Origin: Asparagopsis taxiformis
Taxonomy: Eukaryota; Rhodophyta; Florideophyceae; Bonnemaisoniales; Bonnemaisoniaceae
Direction: 5' to 3'
DNA length: 64,000 nt
Assembly: GCA_030407315.1 (NCBI GenBank)
Contig: JALQPE010001880.1
Span: forward strand, 1-64,000
Positions 10,901 to 21,408 of this stretch are shown one piece after another (positions within the stretch are counted from its first letter, which is position 1; every line of letters begins with the position of its first letter). The notes below the pieces were generated by a model. It did no database searches. It worked only from the letters and a program-made list of their open reading frames with translations, and was not told where the DNA came from. A program made the position numbers and the translations under genes.

Positions 10901-12427
10901 ACGCTTACCAAAAAGAGGAAGAAGCTTTTATGAAGACCGTGCGAGAAATTCCTGTAGAAAACGTTCCCCCAGATGGAAATATCATTACTAGCCATGTCAT
11001 ATACAAGGTCAAGCAATGTGATGATGGGTCAAGAATTATGAAAGCACGTATTGCACCACATGGAAATAAGGATCGTGAGAAACACACCCTCAAATCAGAC
11101 TCTTCCACTTGTCCGCCTGTTGGTATTCGTATCCTACTCTCACTTGCTGTTTTATTCAAATGGACAATTGCCAAAATTGACTTTAAAAACGCTTTCCTAC
11201 AAACAGGAAAGGCAGCGCGTGATGTCTATGTGGTACCTCCTCATGAATGTTCAAATAAGAAAAATTATTGGTTGTTACTAACAGCCGCATACGGACTTGT
11301 CAATGCCAATGCGAAATGGCAAGACATGAGCGATGACTTCTTGTTTTCTATTGGTTTTAACCAGCTTGTATATGTACCCCAGTTGTTCTATTCTTTCGCA
11401 AAAAACAGCTTACAAGTTGTTGCAGTCAAAGTTGTGGATGACATATTGTTTGCTGGTCCCAGACATATTCTGGAAGGTATTATTGCAGATATTGCAGCAT
11501 CATATGTTCTTGGAACAATCGTGTATGGGCCAGGCCAGTTCATGTTTTTTTGGGCTTTCTATTAATCAAGACGAAGAATACTCCATTACGGTTGATGCAG
11601 ACCAAAAATTAGACCGTTTGGAACCTTTTCCAATTGATCGCATACGACGCAAACAAATTGATGCAGCACTCAACGATGTTGAACTATCGTCATTTCGCTC
11701 TCTCAACAGCTCTATTGGTTGGTTGGGTATTTCTGCTTCACCTTTCTGCGCTCATACTGCTAGCTACTTACAGCAGAAGAGTCCCAAACCAACTGTCAGC
11801 CATTTGGTTACACAAATCAATATGCTGCGCAAATTGAAAAAGCTTGGCACTTGTATTAAGTTCAAGCGCCCCACTCTCTGCATACCGCATTCGATTTCTA
11901 TTTTGGTATTTTCAGATGCCAGCAAAATTGATGATATAGGTCAACTTGGTTATGTTGCAGGTCTTCTAATTGGCACGTTGGAATGCGGTTCAGTGTTCCA
12001 TACTCTATCATGGACTTCGCATAGGTCCAAAAGGCCTGTGAAGTCGACTGGTTCAGCGGAAATTCTAGCTGCTGCTGCTGGTATTGATGAAGGGAAGCTT
12101 CTTGTGAAAGCTTTTCAAACGCTTCTGGACATGTATATCTCACATATAATCATTGTTGATTCCAAAGATCTGTTTTCTACACTATCCACATGCAGAAGTG
12201 CTACAGACCGCTCTATTAGAGCAGATGTCAGTGTCATGCGTTATGAATTTGAGACACAGAATGTCAATCAAATTATGTGGATCCCTGGTAATCTGAATCT
12301 TGCCGACCCGTTGACGAAGCCAAACAGTCCTCTCATATCTTTATTGCAGCTTGCAATGTACTCCAGTGAGATCCCTATGTCATTTACAACTGCATTGAGC
12401 AGGAGTACTGCTCGATCTACTGGCTAG
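7894..12427 (+). CDS. Copia-1 gag-pol polyprotein (one frameshift at 11545-11551)
   Basis: Single gag-pol frame of a Copia element. In order: gag; a CCHH knuckle CRKCRQIGHWAVDH (about 8660-8700); protease-like LLDDGAPYSG (about 8870-8900, DDG instead of DSG); integrase zinc finger and core with CIDHLHL, YDPAFGN and VIESKHR as D, D, E (about 9390-9900); a Tudor-like SH3 fold domain around VYWPLDKMYYSGKV and NYDDGDCE (about 10590-10740); reverse transcriptase with KVVDDILFAG (about 11425); RNase H with LVFSDASK (about 11905). A run of seven T (11545-11551), one more than the frame needs, shifts the last third into another frame. Otherwise intact, so the element was recently active. The stop codon lies within the Gypsy-1 target site. 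Confidence 0.92.
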
Positions 12428-12428
12428 T

Positions 12429-12789
12429 TGTAACGAACTGAAGCTGATGCCAGCAATGGCCAGCATAAACTAGTGTATTCTAGACACTACAAGTTACACT
12501 AAGTTTACTCATATACTATAGGCTGCTAGAAAGTAACTTGCTGTTACGCCTAGAAGTATCTAGTTGGCTATGTCATCGAGTGATGTCATGATGGCATCAT
12601 GTTAGATTTATTTTGATGACATAATTTTATTTAGATTAGTATTTTCTAGAATTAGTTCGACATCGAACTACAATTCTATGGTGGGTATAAAAAGGCATGG
12701 TCAACTCCGGTCTTGGGGGATCGGAGGCATCATCGATCATTCAACGAAAACAACTACCACTCAGCTATCCCGTATACACATTCGTTTCA
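12429..12789 (+). repeat. Gypsy-1 5' LTR (361 bp)
   Basis: Starts TGTAACGAAC and ends CGTTTCA. Carries a TATA box (TATAAAAA at 12686-12693). Confidence 0.96.
12686..12693 (+). promoter_or_regulatory. Gypsy-1 LTR TATA box
   Basis: TATAAAAA about 100 bp before the LTR end; the 3' LTR has the same at 18325-18332. Confidence 0.6.
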
Positions 12790-12790
12790 C

Positions 12791-12808
12791 TGGTAGCATC
12801 GCTTTCTA
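12791..12808 (+). other. Gypsy-1 primer-binding site
   Basis: Begins TGGTAGCATCGC one base after the LTR, as expected for pairing with a tRNA 3' CCA end. The donor tRNA cannot be named from the window. Confidence 0.5.
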
Positions 12809-12889
12809 CGGGCGCACTGAGTGAGCAGTTCGGCAAACGCCGGCCGACTGCAAGCTCTTGGCTGAAAAGCCATCGTTGGGAGTTATTGA

Positions 12890-13093
12890 ACACCTGAGGG
12901 CAGGAGTGCCAGGTGTAAGAACTGTAGTGTCTCCTACCCCTTGAGCAAGGGTAAGTTACCTGAGGGCAGGAAGGCCAGGTAACTAAGGGCCTACAGGAGG
13001 GACTGTAAGTGGTCAACCCGAGGGCAGGAGAGCCGGGTTGTACCTGAGGGCAGGAGGGCCAGGTGGTGTCTGAGGGCTGGAGAGCCAGACATC
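12890..13093 (+). ncRNA. Array of five covarying stem-loops in the Gypsy-1 leader
   Basis: Five hairpins share a 13-nt loop of consensus AGGGCAGGAGNGC while their stems differ and still pair. Stems: ACACCTG/CAGGTGT (12890-12916), AGTTACCTG/CAGGTAACT (12954-12984), CAACCCG/CGGGTTG (13014-13040), ACCTG/CAGGT (13042-13064), TGTCTG/CAGACA (13067-13091, extendable to 13093). Compensatory changes with a fixed loop argue for selection on RNA structure, for example packaging, dimerisation or translation control. Two extra hairpins of other loop type lie between them (about 12936-12955, 12991-13008). Confidence 0.85.
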
Positions 13094-13593
13094 CCACTTA
13101 CAGAACCTAGATCGGAAGTCTAGCTTCCTGGAGGGATTCTTGATTCTCAAGACTATCCTCTGACCAGTCCTGTGCTGTCGCCAATTGTATTCCCTATACA
13201 TCCTATTCCACTTGTTGGCTGTTAGCTAGGTGGACCGACAGGGTCACGGATACGGGTAACGCAGGCTTGATAGGGGTAAGGACTTGGACTAAGAGGGGTG
13301 GAGAGGAGATAGGAAAACTTGAGGAAAGTTGGGTACGGTCGACTCGCGAAACTTTCTTATAGGGTAAGGACACCGAAGGGTTTACATCGTAAACTGGTGG
13401 GGATATCCCGAACGGATCGTTGAACCACATTCCCTGGGGTGGGTGTGATCAGAGTGCTGAAATTCCTCTCTCCGCGGGTAGAGGACCCGTCGTCAAAGGA
13501 CGAATCCTTTCAAAAATTGGAAACTGGAAATTTGTTGTTGAAGAAGAAAGAAGTTTTTTTTAAGGTTTTAAGTTTGGGAAGAACACTGTCATT
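13094..13593 (+). other. Rest of the Gypsy-1 leader
   Basis: About 500 bp between the hairpin array and the gag ATG. No reading frame of interest. A purine-rich run lies directly before the ATG. Confidence 0.5.
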
Positions 13594-14361
13594 ATGTCGT
13601 TATTGAAGCCCAATAAGCCCCCGACATTCGATGGAACGCGTGATGCGTTTACTGTTCGGACGTGGCTACACTCTGTTGGAAGGTACATTTCTCTCATTCA
13701 GGTAGGCTCGGATGCAGAAATATCCGATAAACAAGCTATTGATTTCGCTTCGACGTTCATGACAGGGGTGGCTGCCAACTGGTGGTTTACCGTTGTCAAC
13801 GGAGCGAAAATGCCTGATTCTTGGGAGGCCTTCTCAAACCTGGTTATTCAAGAGTTTGTTCCTCAAGATAGTGCTGTTAGAGCTCGCGATAAGCTCAGCA
13901 AGTTGAAACAGAAAACAGGCGTTTCTGCCTATCTTTCCGAGTTTAGGAACATCGTAATCAATATCCAGGATATGAGTGAGGGTGAGAAGTTGGCTCGTTT
14001 CTGTGAAGGTCTCAAGTCTCATATTCTTCTTGATGTTCGCAAGAACAATCCATCGGACCTTGATGCCGCTGCAAACATTGCTCTTAGCGTTGATGGTGCT
14101 TATTACGGAGCTGGGTTCTATACAGGAAAAGTTGTTCCTTCAAGTTATTCCGGGTACGCTCCCATGGAAATCGGCAACTTCGAGAAAAGCCATTCCATGA
14201 ATGCCCAGAAGAGGAAGGATATTCGTGAGAACCTATGCTTTGTATGTCACAAGCCCGGTTGCAGAGCGTATAGGCACAAAGGGGAAGTCAAGAAGAGGCT
14301 TAACACGAACAATACTCAGGTTCATTGGGGTGCACCGAGTTCCTTTCCACAGGAAAACTAG
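13594..14361 (+). CDS. Gypsy-1 gag
   Basis: 255-residue capsid protein of the Retrotrans_gag type: PTFDGTRDAFTVRTWLHSV near the start, a WW-containing core (AANWWFTVV, residues about 61-69), and the EFR/L-x-RFCEGL segment. A degenerate C-terminal zinc knuckle CFVCHKPGCRAYRH lies at residues about 216-229. It overlaps pol by 37 bases, with pol in the -1 frame, so pol is probably made by -1 frameshifting in the overlap. I see no textbook slippery heptamer in phase. Confidence 0.92.
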   Translation: MSLLKPNKPPTFDGTRDAFTVRTWLHSVGRYISLIQVGSDAEISDKQAIDFASTFMTGVAANWWFTVVNGAKMPDSWEAFSNLVIQEFVPQDSAVRARDKLSKLKQKTGVSAYLSEFRNIVINIQDMSEGEKLARFCEGLKSHILLDVRKNNPSDLDAAANIALSVDGAYYGAGFYTGKVVPSSYSGYAPMEIGNFEKSHSMNAQKRKDIRENLCFVCHKPGCRAYRHKGEVKKRLNTNNTQVHWGAPSSFPQEN

Positions 14362-17300
14362 TCGGTCCTCCTAAAAACAAGTTATACGCTCAGGATGGAC
14401 CTGAAAGGAGTGTGAATGTTCGATGCGCTGATGCGCAAGTTAAGAGACCAGAAAAGCCAGGAAGGGCTGTTCCAAGGCAGGAGAAGGGCCGTGTAGAGCC
14501 GAGAGTCTTGGAAGCTGAATCAAATACTATTGTTGGGAAAGAAAGCATCACTACTGATGACCCTATACCAGTAGATCCATTATTGGTTTTCCATGGAAAG
14601 TTGAACGGATTACCAGTCCAAGTATTGAAAGATGATGGATGGAATACCAACGTAGTAGGGGCCGAGTTTCTGAGGAAGCAGAAATCTCGAGAAAATTTCA
14701 TGATTCAGAAAGAGAAAATACAAGTCTCACATTCTCGAAAAGGTTCCACGGAAGAAGCATCTGAAGTAATCATCAAAGGAACATTGAATATGGGTTCACA
14801 TACCTATACATCAAATTGGGTTGTTGCCAATTGTAGGTATGATGTTCTTTTGGGGATGCCATGGCATGTCGCCCACAATCCAGTTATCGATTACAAAAAA
14901 AAGATTGTGAAATGTGGCCATCAGTTGCTTCACGCCTGTAAAGATCCTGATGATCCAAGGATTCATGTGACGAATCTTGGAGTGAGAAAATTCAGAAAAA
15001 TGTTACGGAACAGGAAGAACAGTAATGACTTTGAAGTGTATCAAGTGTTCGAAAAGGAAAATATTCAGGGAATGAAAGGTTCCAAACACAGTGAGAGGTT
15101 GGGGAAGTTACTGACAAAGTACCAGGAAGTGTTCAGAAGTGATCTTCCAGATGGACTTCCTCCCAAGCGAACAGTAGATCACGCGATCGATGTTCAGAAA
15201 GATGCTAAACCTCCACTGAGACCTCTATTTCAGCTGTCTCCCGCGGAACTAAGAGCAGCTAAAGAATATGTCGAGGAACTGCTGAAGAAAGGAAAAATAA
15301 GATCAAGTAAGTCACCTTATGGAGCTCCTCTGTTCTTTGTCAAAGAGAAAGACAAGCTTCGTGGAGTAGTCGATTATCGAGCTTTGAATCGAATCACGAA
15401 GAGGAACAATGCTCCATTGCCGAGATCTGATGAAATGTTTGATCGCCTTGGGGGATCAAAATATTTTTCAAAACTAGACCTCAAGACGGGGTTCCATCAG
15501 ATCAGGGTGAAGCCGGAAGACATCGAGAAAACAGCGTTTAATACAAAATATGGGCAGTTCGAATATCTTGTCATGCCTATGGGTTTGTGTAACGCTCCTG
15601 CAACGTTTCAGACCTTGATGAACCAGATTTTCTATGATTGCATTGATGTTTTCTTGGTTGTTTACATGGATGATCTACTAGTATTCAGCAAGACGGAAGA
15701 GGAACATTTTCGGAATTTGGAAACTGTATTGGAACGTCTGAAAAGAAATGAATTGTACGTTTCTCCAAAGAAATGTGAATTCTTTCAGACAGAGATCGAC
15801 TTCTTGGGATTTTTGGTTGGTAGAGACGGCATCAGGGTTAATCCTGAAAAGGTTGACGTCCTTAAAACCTGGCCAAAACCAAAATCATTGACAGAGTTGA
15901 GAAGTTTCCTTGGTCTCTTACAGTTTTTCCGAAGGTTCATTCCGAAATTCTCTGGGATTGCGGCTCCATTGACGGATCTGACGAAGAAAGAAAAGGGTAT
16001 TGGACAATGGGATGAAATCTGTGATGAAGCTTTCCAAAAGTTGAAAGATGCAATGATTCAGGCTCCAATATTAGTTGCACCTGATTGGAGAAAGGCCTTC
16101 CGAGGTCATGTTGATGCATCTCAGCTCGCTGTTGGTGGTACTCTAACTCAGCTGGACGAGAATGGGAAGGATCGTGTTATTGCCTTCTACTCAAAGAAGT
16201 TATCATCCACTGAGGCAGATTATACAGCGAATGACCGAGAACTTTTGGCTTTGATTTGTTTCTTGGAAAGATTTCGATGTTACCTCGAAGGAGTTGAATT
16301 TGAAATATTCACAGACAACCAAGTGCTAAAGAGTTTCTTTTCGAAAGCCAAGTTGAGTCGAAAAGAAGCGAGATGGTTGGAAACTCTAGGTAACTTTGGT
16401 ATATTCCCGATAACCCTCAAACCTGGCAAGATTCATGTATTGGGTGATGTTTTATCAAGGGCTCCTCACGTTATAACTGGGCGAAATGCTTCATTTAGCA
16501 ATATTGAAGTACCTGAAATCAATTTTGAGGACATTGTAACCCGATATGATGATGACCAGTTCTTCGGACCAGTGGTAAGAGCCATGGAAGGAGATTTTCC
16601 TGAAGATGAGATTCAGAAACGGAAACTGGAAAAGATCATACCATTGTTTTGTCGTGAACGGGCGAGGCTATTTCACAATGGAAAGTTGTGTGTACCGAGA
16701 AGGTCTGTGTCCAGTATTTTGCAAATGGCACATGACTCTAGGATAAGCGGTCATTTCAAGTTCTTGAAGACGCTAGCAAGACTTGAAAAATTCCATTGGA
16801 GACACAAAGCCCGGGATGTCCGGAAGTATGTGGAGGGATGCATGAAGTGTCAGCAATACAAAGACTCTAATCAGAAGAAGTTGACTGATCCAACTTCTTT
16901 AGAGATTCCTGAGAGAAGATGGGGATCTCTAGCAACCGACTTTATCGTAAGTCTACCCAAGACAAAAGACGGTTATGATGCCATAACTACCTGGGTAGAC
17001 CGGTTGACGAGAAGAGTTCATTTTATCAAGTCAAGAGGTACTAACACTGCTGAGGTTGCGAATGCATTCTTCTCCAACATATTCAAGCTTCATGGACTTC
17101 CTGACAATGTGGTATCGGATCGAGATAGAAAGTTTACATCCAAGTTTTGGGATTGTTTGATGGAACTTTGTGGCGTTAAGCTCAAGATGTCTACGAGCAG
17201 GCACCCACAGACGGATGGCACGTCCGAAATCATGAATCGGATGATTGAGAACTATCTTCGGTGCTATTGTTCCTATAACCAAGACAATTGGGATGAACTT

Positions 17301-18026
17301 CTACCATCTGCAGAGTTTTCCTACAATTCTGCTGTTTCTGAAGATCTAGGTATGTCCCCTTTTGAGCTGGACCTGGGATGGATTCCAAAGTCTCCTTTGG
17401 ACTTTGTGTCTGGAAATGAGATACCTGTGCAAAGTGTTGAGGAATTCAAGAAACGGCTTACAGCTTCTCTTGAAGATGCTAAGTACTCTTACAACATTGC
17501 GAAAGCAGCACAGAGTGCGTATGCCTCCAGAAAGTTCAAGGATCCAGACTATAGGGTGGGATCCAAGTTATGGATTAACAGGTCTTTGTTCAGGGATGCA
17601 TACTCCCAGTCTCAGGAAAAGGAGAAGTTGACAGCAAGACGTTTTGGACCGTTTGTTGTGAAGGAATTGATAGGCAAAAATGCAGTTAGGTTGGATCTTC
17701 CTGATCATATCAAGATTCATCCTGTTGTTAATGTCAGCCACACAATTCCTCATATAGAACAACCGAGTGATATTGCTGCTCCAATACCTCCTGTACCGGC
17801 CCCTGTCCCTGCTATTGAAGGTGATGAAATCGAGGTTGAAGCGATCTTGAATCATAGAAAAAGAGGACGAGGATATCAGTTCCTAACCTTGATGAAAGGT
17901 AGTCCTACGCATGATGCTTCATGGCAACCTACGAGGGATTTCATAGACAGAGATGGCACGAAGACTGGAATATGGTTAGAATACATCCGGAAGAAGAATA
18001 TTCTACCGGAATATCATGATGAATAA
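14325..18026 (+). CDS. Gypsy-1 pol polyprotein (protease, RT, RNase H, integrase, chromodomain-like)
   Basis: 1233 codons, unbroken. Protease-like motif LKDDGWNTNVVG (about 14625) has DDG for DSG/DTG. Reverse transcriptase carries YMDD in VVYMDDLLVF (about 15660). RNase H carries VDAS (about 16105) and FTDNQ (about 16310). Integrase has a zinc region ending CMKCQQ (about 16850), then ATDFIVSLP, SDRDRKF and the glutamate of GTSEIMNRM as the D, D, E triad (about 16930-17240). The C-terminus has a chromodomain-like segment around VEAILNHRKRGRGYQF and HDASWQPTRDF (about 17835-17950), as in chromoviruses. The frame opens in the gag overlap with no obvious own start codon. Confidence 0.95.
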   Translation: MGCTEFLSTGKLVGPPKNKLYAQDGPERSVNVRCADAQVKRPEKPGRAVPRQEKGRVEPRVLEAESNTIVGKESITTDDPIPVDPLLVFHGKLNGLPVQVLKDDGWNTNVVGAEFLRKQKSRENFMIQKEKIQVSHSRKGSTEEASEVIIKGTLNMGSHTYTSNWVVANCRYDVLLGMPWHVAHNPVIDYKKKIVKCGHQLLHACKDPDDPRIHVTNLGVRKFRKMLRNRKNSNDFEVYQVFEKENIQGMKGSKHSERLGKLLTKYQEVFRSDLPDGLPPKRTVDHAIDVQKDAKPPLRPLFQLSPAELRAAKEYVEELLKKGKIRSSKSPYGAPLFFVKEKDKLRGVVDYRALNRITKRNNAPLPRSDEMFDRLGGSKYFSKLDLKTGFHQIRVKPEDIEKTAFNTKYGQFEYLVMPMGLCNAPATFQTLMNQIFYDCIDVFLVVYMDDLLVFSKTEEEHFRNLETVLERLKRNELYVSPKKCEFFQTEIDFLGFLVGRDGIRVNPEKVDVLKTWPKPKSLTELRSFLGLLQFFRRFIPKFSGIAAPLTDLTKKEKGIGQWDEICDEAFQKLKDAMIQAPILVAPDWRKAFRGHVDASQLAVGGTLTQLDENGKDRVIAFYSKKLSSTEADYTANDRELLALICFLERFRCYLEGVEFEIFTDNQVLKSFFSKAKLSRKEARWLETLGNFGIFPITLKPGKIHVLGDVLSRAPHVITGRNASFSNIEVPEINFEDIVTRYDDDQFFGPVVRAMEGDFPEDEIQKRKLEKIIPLFCRERARLFHNGKLCVPRRSVSSILQMAHDSRISGHFKFLKTLARLEKFHWRHKARDVRKYVEGCMKCQQYKDSNQKKLTDPTSLEIPERRWGSLATDFIVSLPKTKDGYDAITTWVDRLTRRVHFIKSRGTNTAEVANAFFSNIFKLHGLPDNVVSDRDRKFTSKFWDCLMELCGVKLKMSTSRHPQTDGTSEIMNRMIENYLRCYCSYNQDNWDELLPSAEFSYNSAVSEDLGMSPFELDLGWIPKSPLDFVSGNEIPVQSVEEFKKRLTASLEDAKYSYNIAKAAQSAYASRKFKDPDYRVGSKLWINRSLFRDAYSQSQEKEKLTARRFGPFVVKELIGKNAVRLDLPDHIKIHPVVNVSHTIPHIEQPSDIAAPIPPVPAPVPAIEGDEIEVEAILNHRKRGRGYQFLTLMKGSPTHDASWQPTRDFIDRDGTKTGIWLEYIRKKNILPEYHDE

Positions 18027-18049
18027 CTATGTTGATGAGGACATCAACT

Positions 18050-18067
18050 GTGTGAGGGGGGGAATAG
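18050..18067 (+). other. Gypsy-1 polypurine tract
   Basis: GTGAGGGGGGGAATAG ends at the first base of the 3' LTR, as expected for the plus-strand primer. Confidence 0.8.
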
Positions 18068-18428
18068 TGTAACGAACTGAAGCTGATGCCAGCAATGGCC
18101 AGCATAAACTAGTGTATTCTAGACACTACAAGTTACACTAAGTTTACTCATATACTATAGGCTGCTAGAAAGTAACTTGCTGTTACGCCTAGAAGTATCT
18201 AGTTGGCTATGTCATCGAGTGATGTCATGATGGCATCATGTTAGATTTATTTTGATGACATAATTTTATTTAGATTAGTATTTTCTAGAATTAGTTCGAC
18301 ATCGAACTACAATTCTATGGTGGGTATAAAAAGGCATGGTCAACTCCGGTCTTGGGGGATCGGAGGCATCATCGATCATTCAACGAAAACAACTACCACT
18401 CAGCTATCCCGTATACACATTCGTTTCA
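18068..18428 (+). repeat. Gypsy-1 3' LTR (361 bp)
   Basis: Same sequence as 12429-12789; followed by the duplication CTAGT. Confidence 0.96.
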
Positions 18429-18455
18429 CTAGTCAACCTCTCGAAAAGGGATGAG

Positions 18456-18776
18456 TGTTTATCATTTCTCCTTTTGATAACCATGACTTTCACACGTGTT
18501 CCAATGATACACGTTGCCAACGTTCAGCTTGCGATTTGCAATTTCGAGGAGAGTATTACATGGCACTCTAACTACTGACCATGATATTCAGTGATTAGAA
18601 CAGTGTGAACTCACCTGCAATTTTTACTCTACTGATTCATTCACCCTGTTCTACGCCACCTAGAATTAGTACATATAGCCTGCTCCTTCCTCCCTATCAA
18701 CTGGATAGCTACTGGAAGATTACAGAACACTTTACTTGTACTTTTCTCGGTCCTCACAACACCATTCATTTTCATT
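18456..18776 (+). repeat. Copia-1 3' LTR (321 bp)
   Basis: Same sequence as 7570-7890; followed by CTCCC (18777-18781), the target duplication. Confidence 0.95.
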
Positions 18777-21408
18777 CTCCCGGCATGATATGCACCATCA
18801 TCGAAACAATATTCTCAACTGGTCCGTTGACGAAGCCCTGACATCCTCTGCGACACAACAACTACGAACAAGTCTGTTGTACTTTCTCGGTGCCTTGTTC
18901 AAACACGCGCAACGTTCAGATTTGCGCAATGTTGTACCGCAACTTCTCTTTCCAATCCAACAGTTGTCTAGCGAAATGGAGCAATATTCAGAGACTGCCA
19001 CCACCACCAGTGATGCGCATCTTGCGGTCAAACTTGTGCAGCGTGTCGCACTTGTGTTACTTCCACCGGGTGTGGTATCTTGGCGTTACTCGCGTGGAAC
19101 ACGCGTTTTCTTCGCACCTTCAATGCAGGTGACACATCCAGAACGTTCGGAGACACCAGATAATTCAAAAGTACAGGCAGTTGAAGATCCGGATGATGAA
19201 ATCGATGAGCAAACTGCCGAGTACCTCGAAATCATCATCGACATTTTACTCACCGGACTGCAACATCGTGATACAGTAGTGCGATGGTCGGCCGCAAATG
19301 GAATCGGGCGAGTTTCAGCTCGTCTACCGCAGGATCTTGCACAAGACGTCACCGACTCCATCATGGAACTTGTTGCGAATCCTTCAGCGGCTCGAGCCGA
19401 TGCAGGCTGACAAGGTGCCTGCCATGCAATTGCTGAACTGGCTCGCCGCGGTCTAATTCTGCCGGCGACACGTCAGTTTTCGTCTATATTCTCCGTCATT
19501 CGCAAAGCGGCCGTTTTTGACGTCCGGCGTGGCGCAAATTCAGTTGGTGCGCATGTACGCGATGCTGCCTGTTATGTTGTTTGGGCTGTCGCGCGAGCTT
19601 ATGCAAGTGAGGATGTTGCAGCATATGCTGATATTATCACAAATTTTATGCTGCCTGTGGCGCTTCTTGATCGAGGAGTGAACTGTCGTAGAGCGGCTGC
19701 TGCTGCGTTGCAAGAGTGTGTCGGGTGTCTATCGACAGATCTGTTCAGAGAAGGTATCAGGCTAATCACAGTTGCGGATTATTTTTCTCTCGGCGACTGA
19801 AACAGCGCATATCACAGTCTAGCTCCTGAAGTTGCTGGCTTACCTGATGGGATTTACTTCAAATGCATCGTTGACGAGGTTTGGATGAGAAAGCTTGTGC
19901 ATTGGGACATTACCATCCGAACACTTGCAGCAAAGGCTCTTACCGCTCTGGTCGCAGTTGATAAGGAAAATGTTATTGCTAGCAGGGTACTGCCAGAGCT
20001 ACTGGACATGGCCACTCGAAGGGGTGACCCGGTTATCCGTCATGGCGCTACACGTGGTATTGCAGAAATTGTCAAGGTGGTACATACTGGTGGTCTCAAG
20101 ACACATGGAGCGGCGATCATTGAAATACCGGTACGTTGCGTTTGATTGGTTGTTTTCAATAAGCGATGAAAAAGAAAACTTGTAGCTGACCAGTCGATCA
20201 TATTTTTCGCACACACAGGAGCGTCTGAAGAATGGCAACTTTTTCAAAGGGCGAGCGGGAGATGAACTGCGGATGGCGTGTTGCTATCTTTTGGAAATTG
20301 TGGCGACTGGAGCTAGTGAATTGTTGCTCAAATTGGCGAACGGGAGAAAGAGTGCTGAACTGGGCTTGGGAATATTCTCGGTTGTGGTAAGGAGAACATG
20401 TATGGTGCAGCGAGCAGAGCTTATACAGCCATTTGCACAAGAGTAATTGCGAATGATGTTGAGTGGCACACTGCAGTAACGAAGCGGATTCTGGACGGGC
20501 TAAGAAATAGTAAATTGCTTGAGCACCAGTGTGGGTTCGCACTGGTGGCCGGAGCTTGTGCGGAATCGGAGATTTCAGAGCAAGTTGTTGATGTATTGGC
20601 CAGACAAGTATGGGAAAACAAGGATGCTGCGGTGAGACGCAACGCGGCGACATCGCTTGGCAGGGTACCGGTGGGTGTGATGTATGAAAAGTTTGTAGAG
20701 ATTGTTGATGCACTTGTATGTGGGATGGGCGACTATGGCACGGACGAACGGGGTGACGTGGGGTCATGGGTAAGAGAGGCCAGCATGCGAGCTTCGACAG
20801 ATTTGGTGGAAAGCATGTGTAACTGTGATGCAAGAGGAATTGATTTGGAGAGTACAGAGGCGTTGATGCGCATTTCGCGAGGCATTGTTAAGCAATTCTG
20901 TGGAAGAATCGATCGCATGAGAGGCATTGCGGGCCAGGTACTTGCGTCATTTTGCAAATTGTTTACAAAGCGCGAGGGGTTGGAAACAATTAGGACGGTG
21001 TGCAACGAACTGAAGCGCGTTTTCCGACTGGGCGCGCACGAGCAGTTGGAAGTAGTGGACTTTGTGGACTACAATAGCGTATTCGGAGCGGCGACGGAGC
21101 TGTTGGAAAGTGAGGATTTTGGGGCGTGTGTGATGCAGGGGTTTGTATCTTCTGGCGGTGGAATGGGACATCAATCGAGGAGCGCGCTCAATGTGCTAGG
21201 GCAGTATATGCGCGATGCGAATGTGGCATCGAGGAACAGTGCTGTACTGAGAATCGCTGGAATAGTCGAGGACGGGGACCAACGACGGAGGTTGGCGGGG
21301 CTGCACGTGATCGAGGAATTGGCGATAAGAGAGGCATCGTGGCAAGTTGATGCTGAAGTGAAGGCTGTGAGCTCGGCGGAGCTGATTGGCAACAGCGCAG
21401 GACATTAG
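18777..21408 (+). pseudogene. TBCD: Tubulin-specific chaperone D, main fragment with lesions
   Basis: HEAT-repeat cofactor that handles beta-tubulin during heterodimer assembly. Recognised from FKHAQRSDLRNVVPQL, HRDTVVRWSAANGIGR, HVRDAACYVVWAVARAY, NCRRAAAAALQE, VADYFSLG, LVHWDITIRTLAAKAL and DERGDVGSWVREASM, in family order. One intron is kept (20131-20218, 88 bp, GT-AG). Two in-frame TGA codons (19408-19410 where the family has Trp, 19798-19800) and a frameshift between about 20370 and 20400 break it. The end near 21408 falls short of the family C-terminus. A retained intron means it was copied from genomic DNA. It lies inside the CMC transposon and is cut by Copia-1; together with the NB-ARC piece it looks like captured cargo. 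Confidence 0.88.

Larger units (their letters stand above)
12429..18428 (+). mobile_element. Gypsy-1 LTR retrotransposon (6.0 kb, structurally intact)
   Basis: LTRs of 361 bp (12429-12789, 18068-18428), identical by eye, TGTAAC...TTTCA. The target duplication CTAGT is at 12424-12428 and 18429-18433. PBS-like TGGTAGCATCGC at 12791, polypurine tract before the 3' LTR, intact gag and pol in overlapping frames, and an 800-bp leader with covarying hairpins. It inserted at the stop codon of Copia-1 gag-pol. All parts appear complete, so it may be active. Confidence 0.96.
7570..18776 (+). mobile_element. Copia-1 LTR retrotransposon (contains Gypsy-1)
   Basis: LTRs of 321 bp (7570-7890 and 18456-18776) that I read as identical, starting TGTTTATC and ending TTTTCATT. 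The target duplication CTCCC is at 7565-7569 and 18777-18781. The primer-binding site is 7891-7903 and gag-pol 7894-12427. A short purine tract (about 18442-18455) lies before the 3' LTR. Without Gypsy-1 the element is about 5.2 kb. It sits inside the TBCD fragment carried by the CMC transposon. Confidence 0.95.

Noticed and set aside
19408..19800. TGA codons in the TBCD fragment as selenocysteine or a variant code
   Set aside because: One stands where the family has Trp and neither site needs Cys; other genes here use TGA as stop, and a frameshift is also present.
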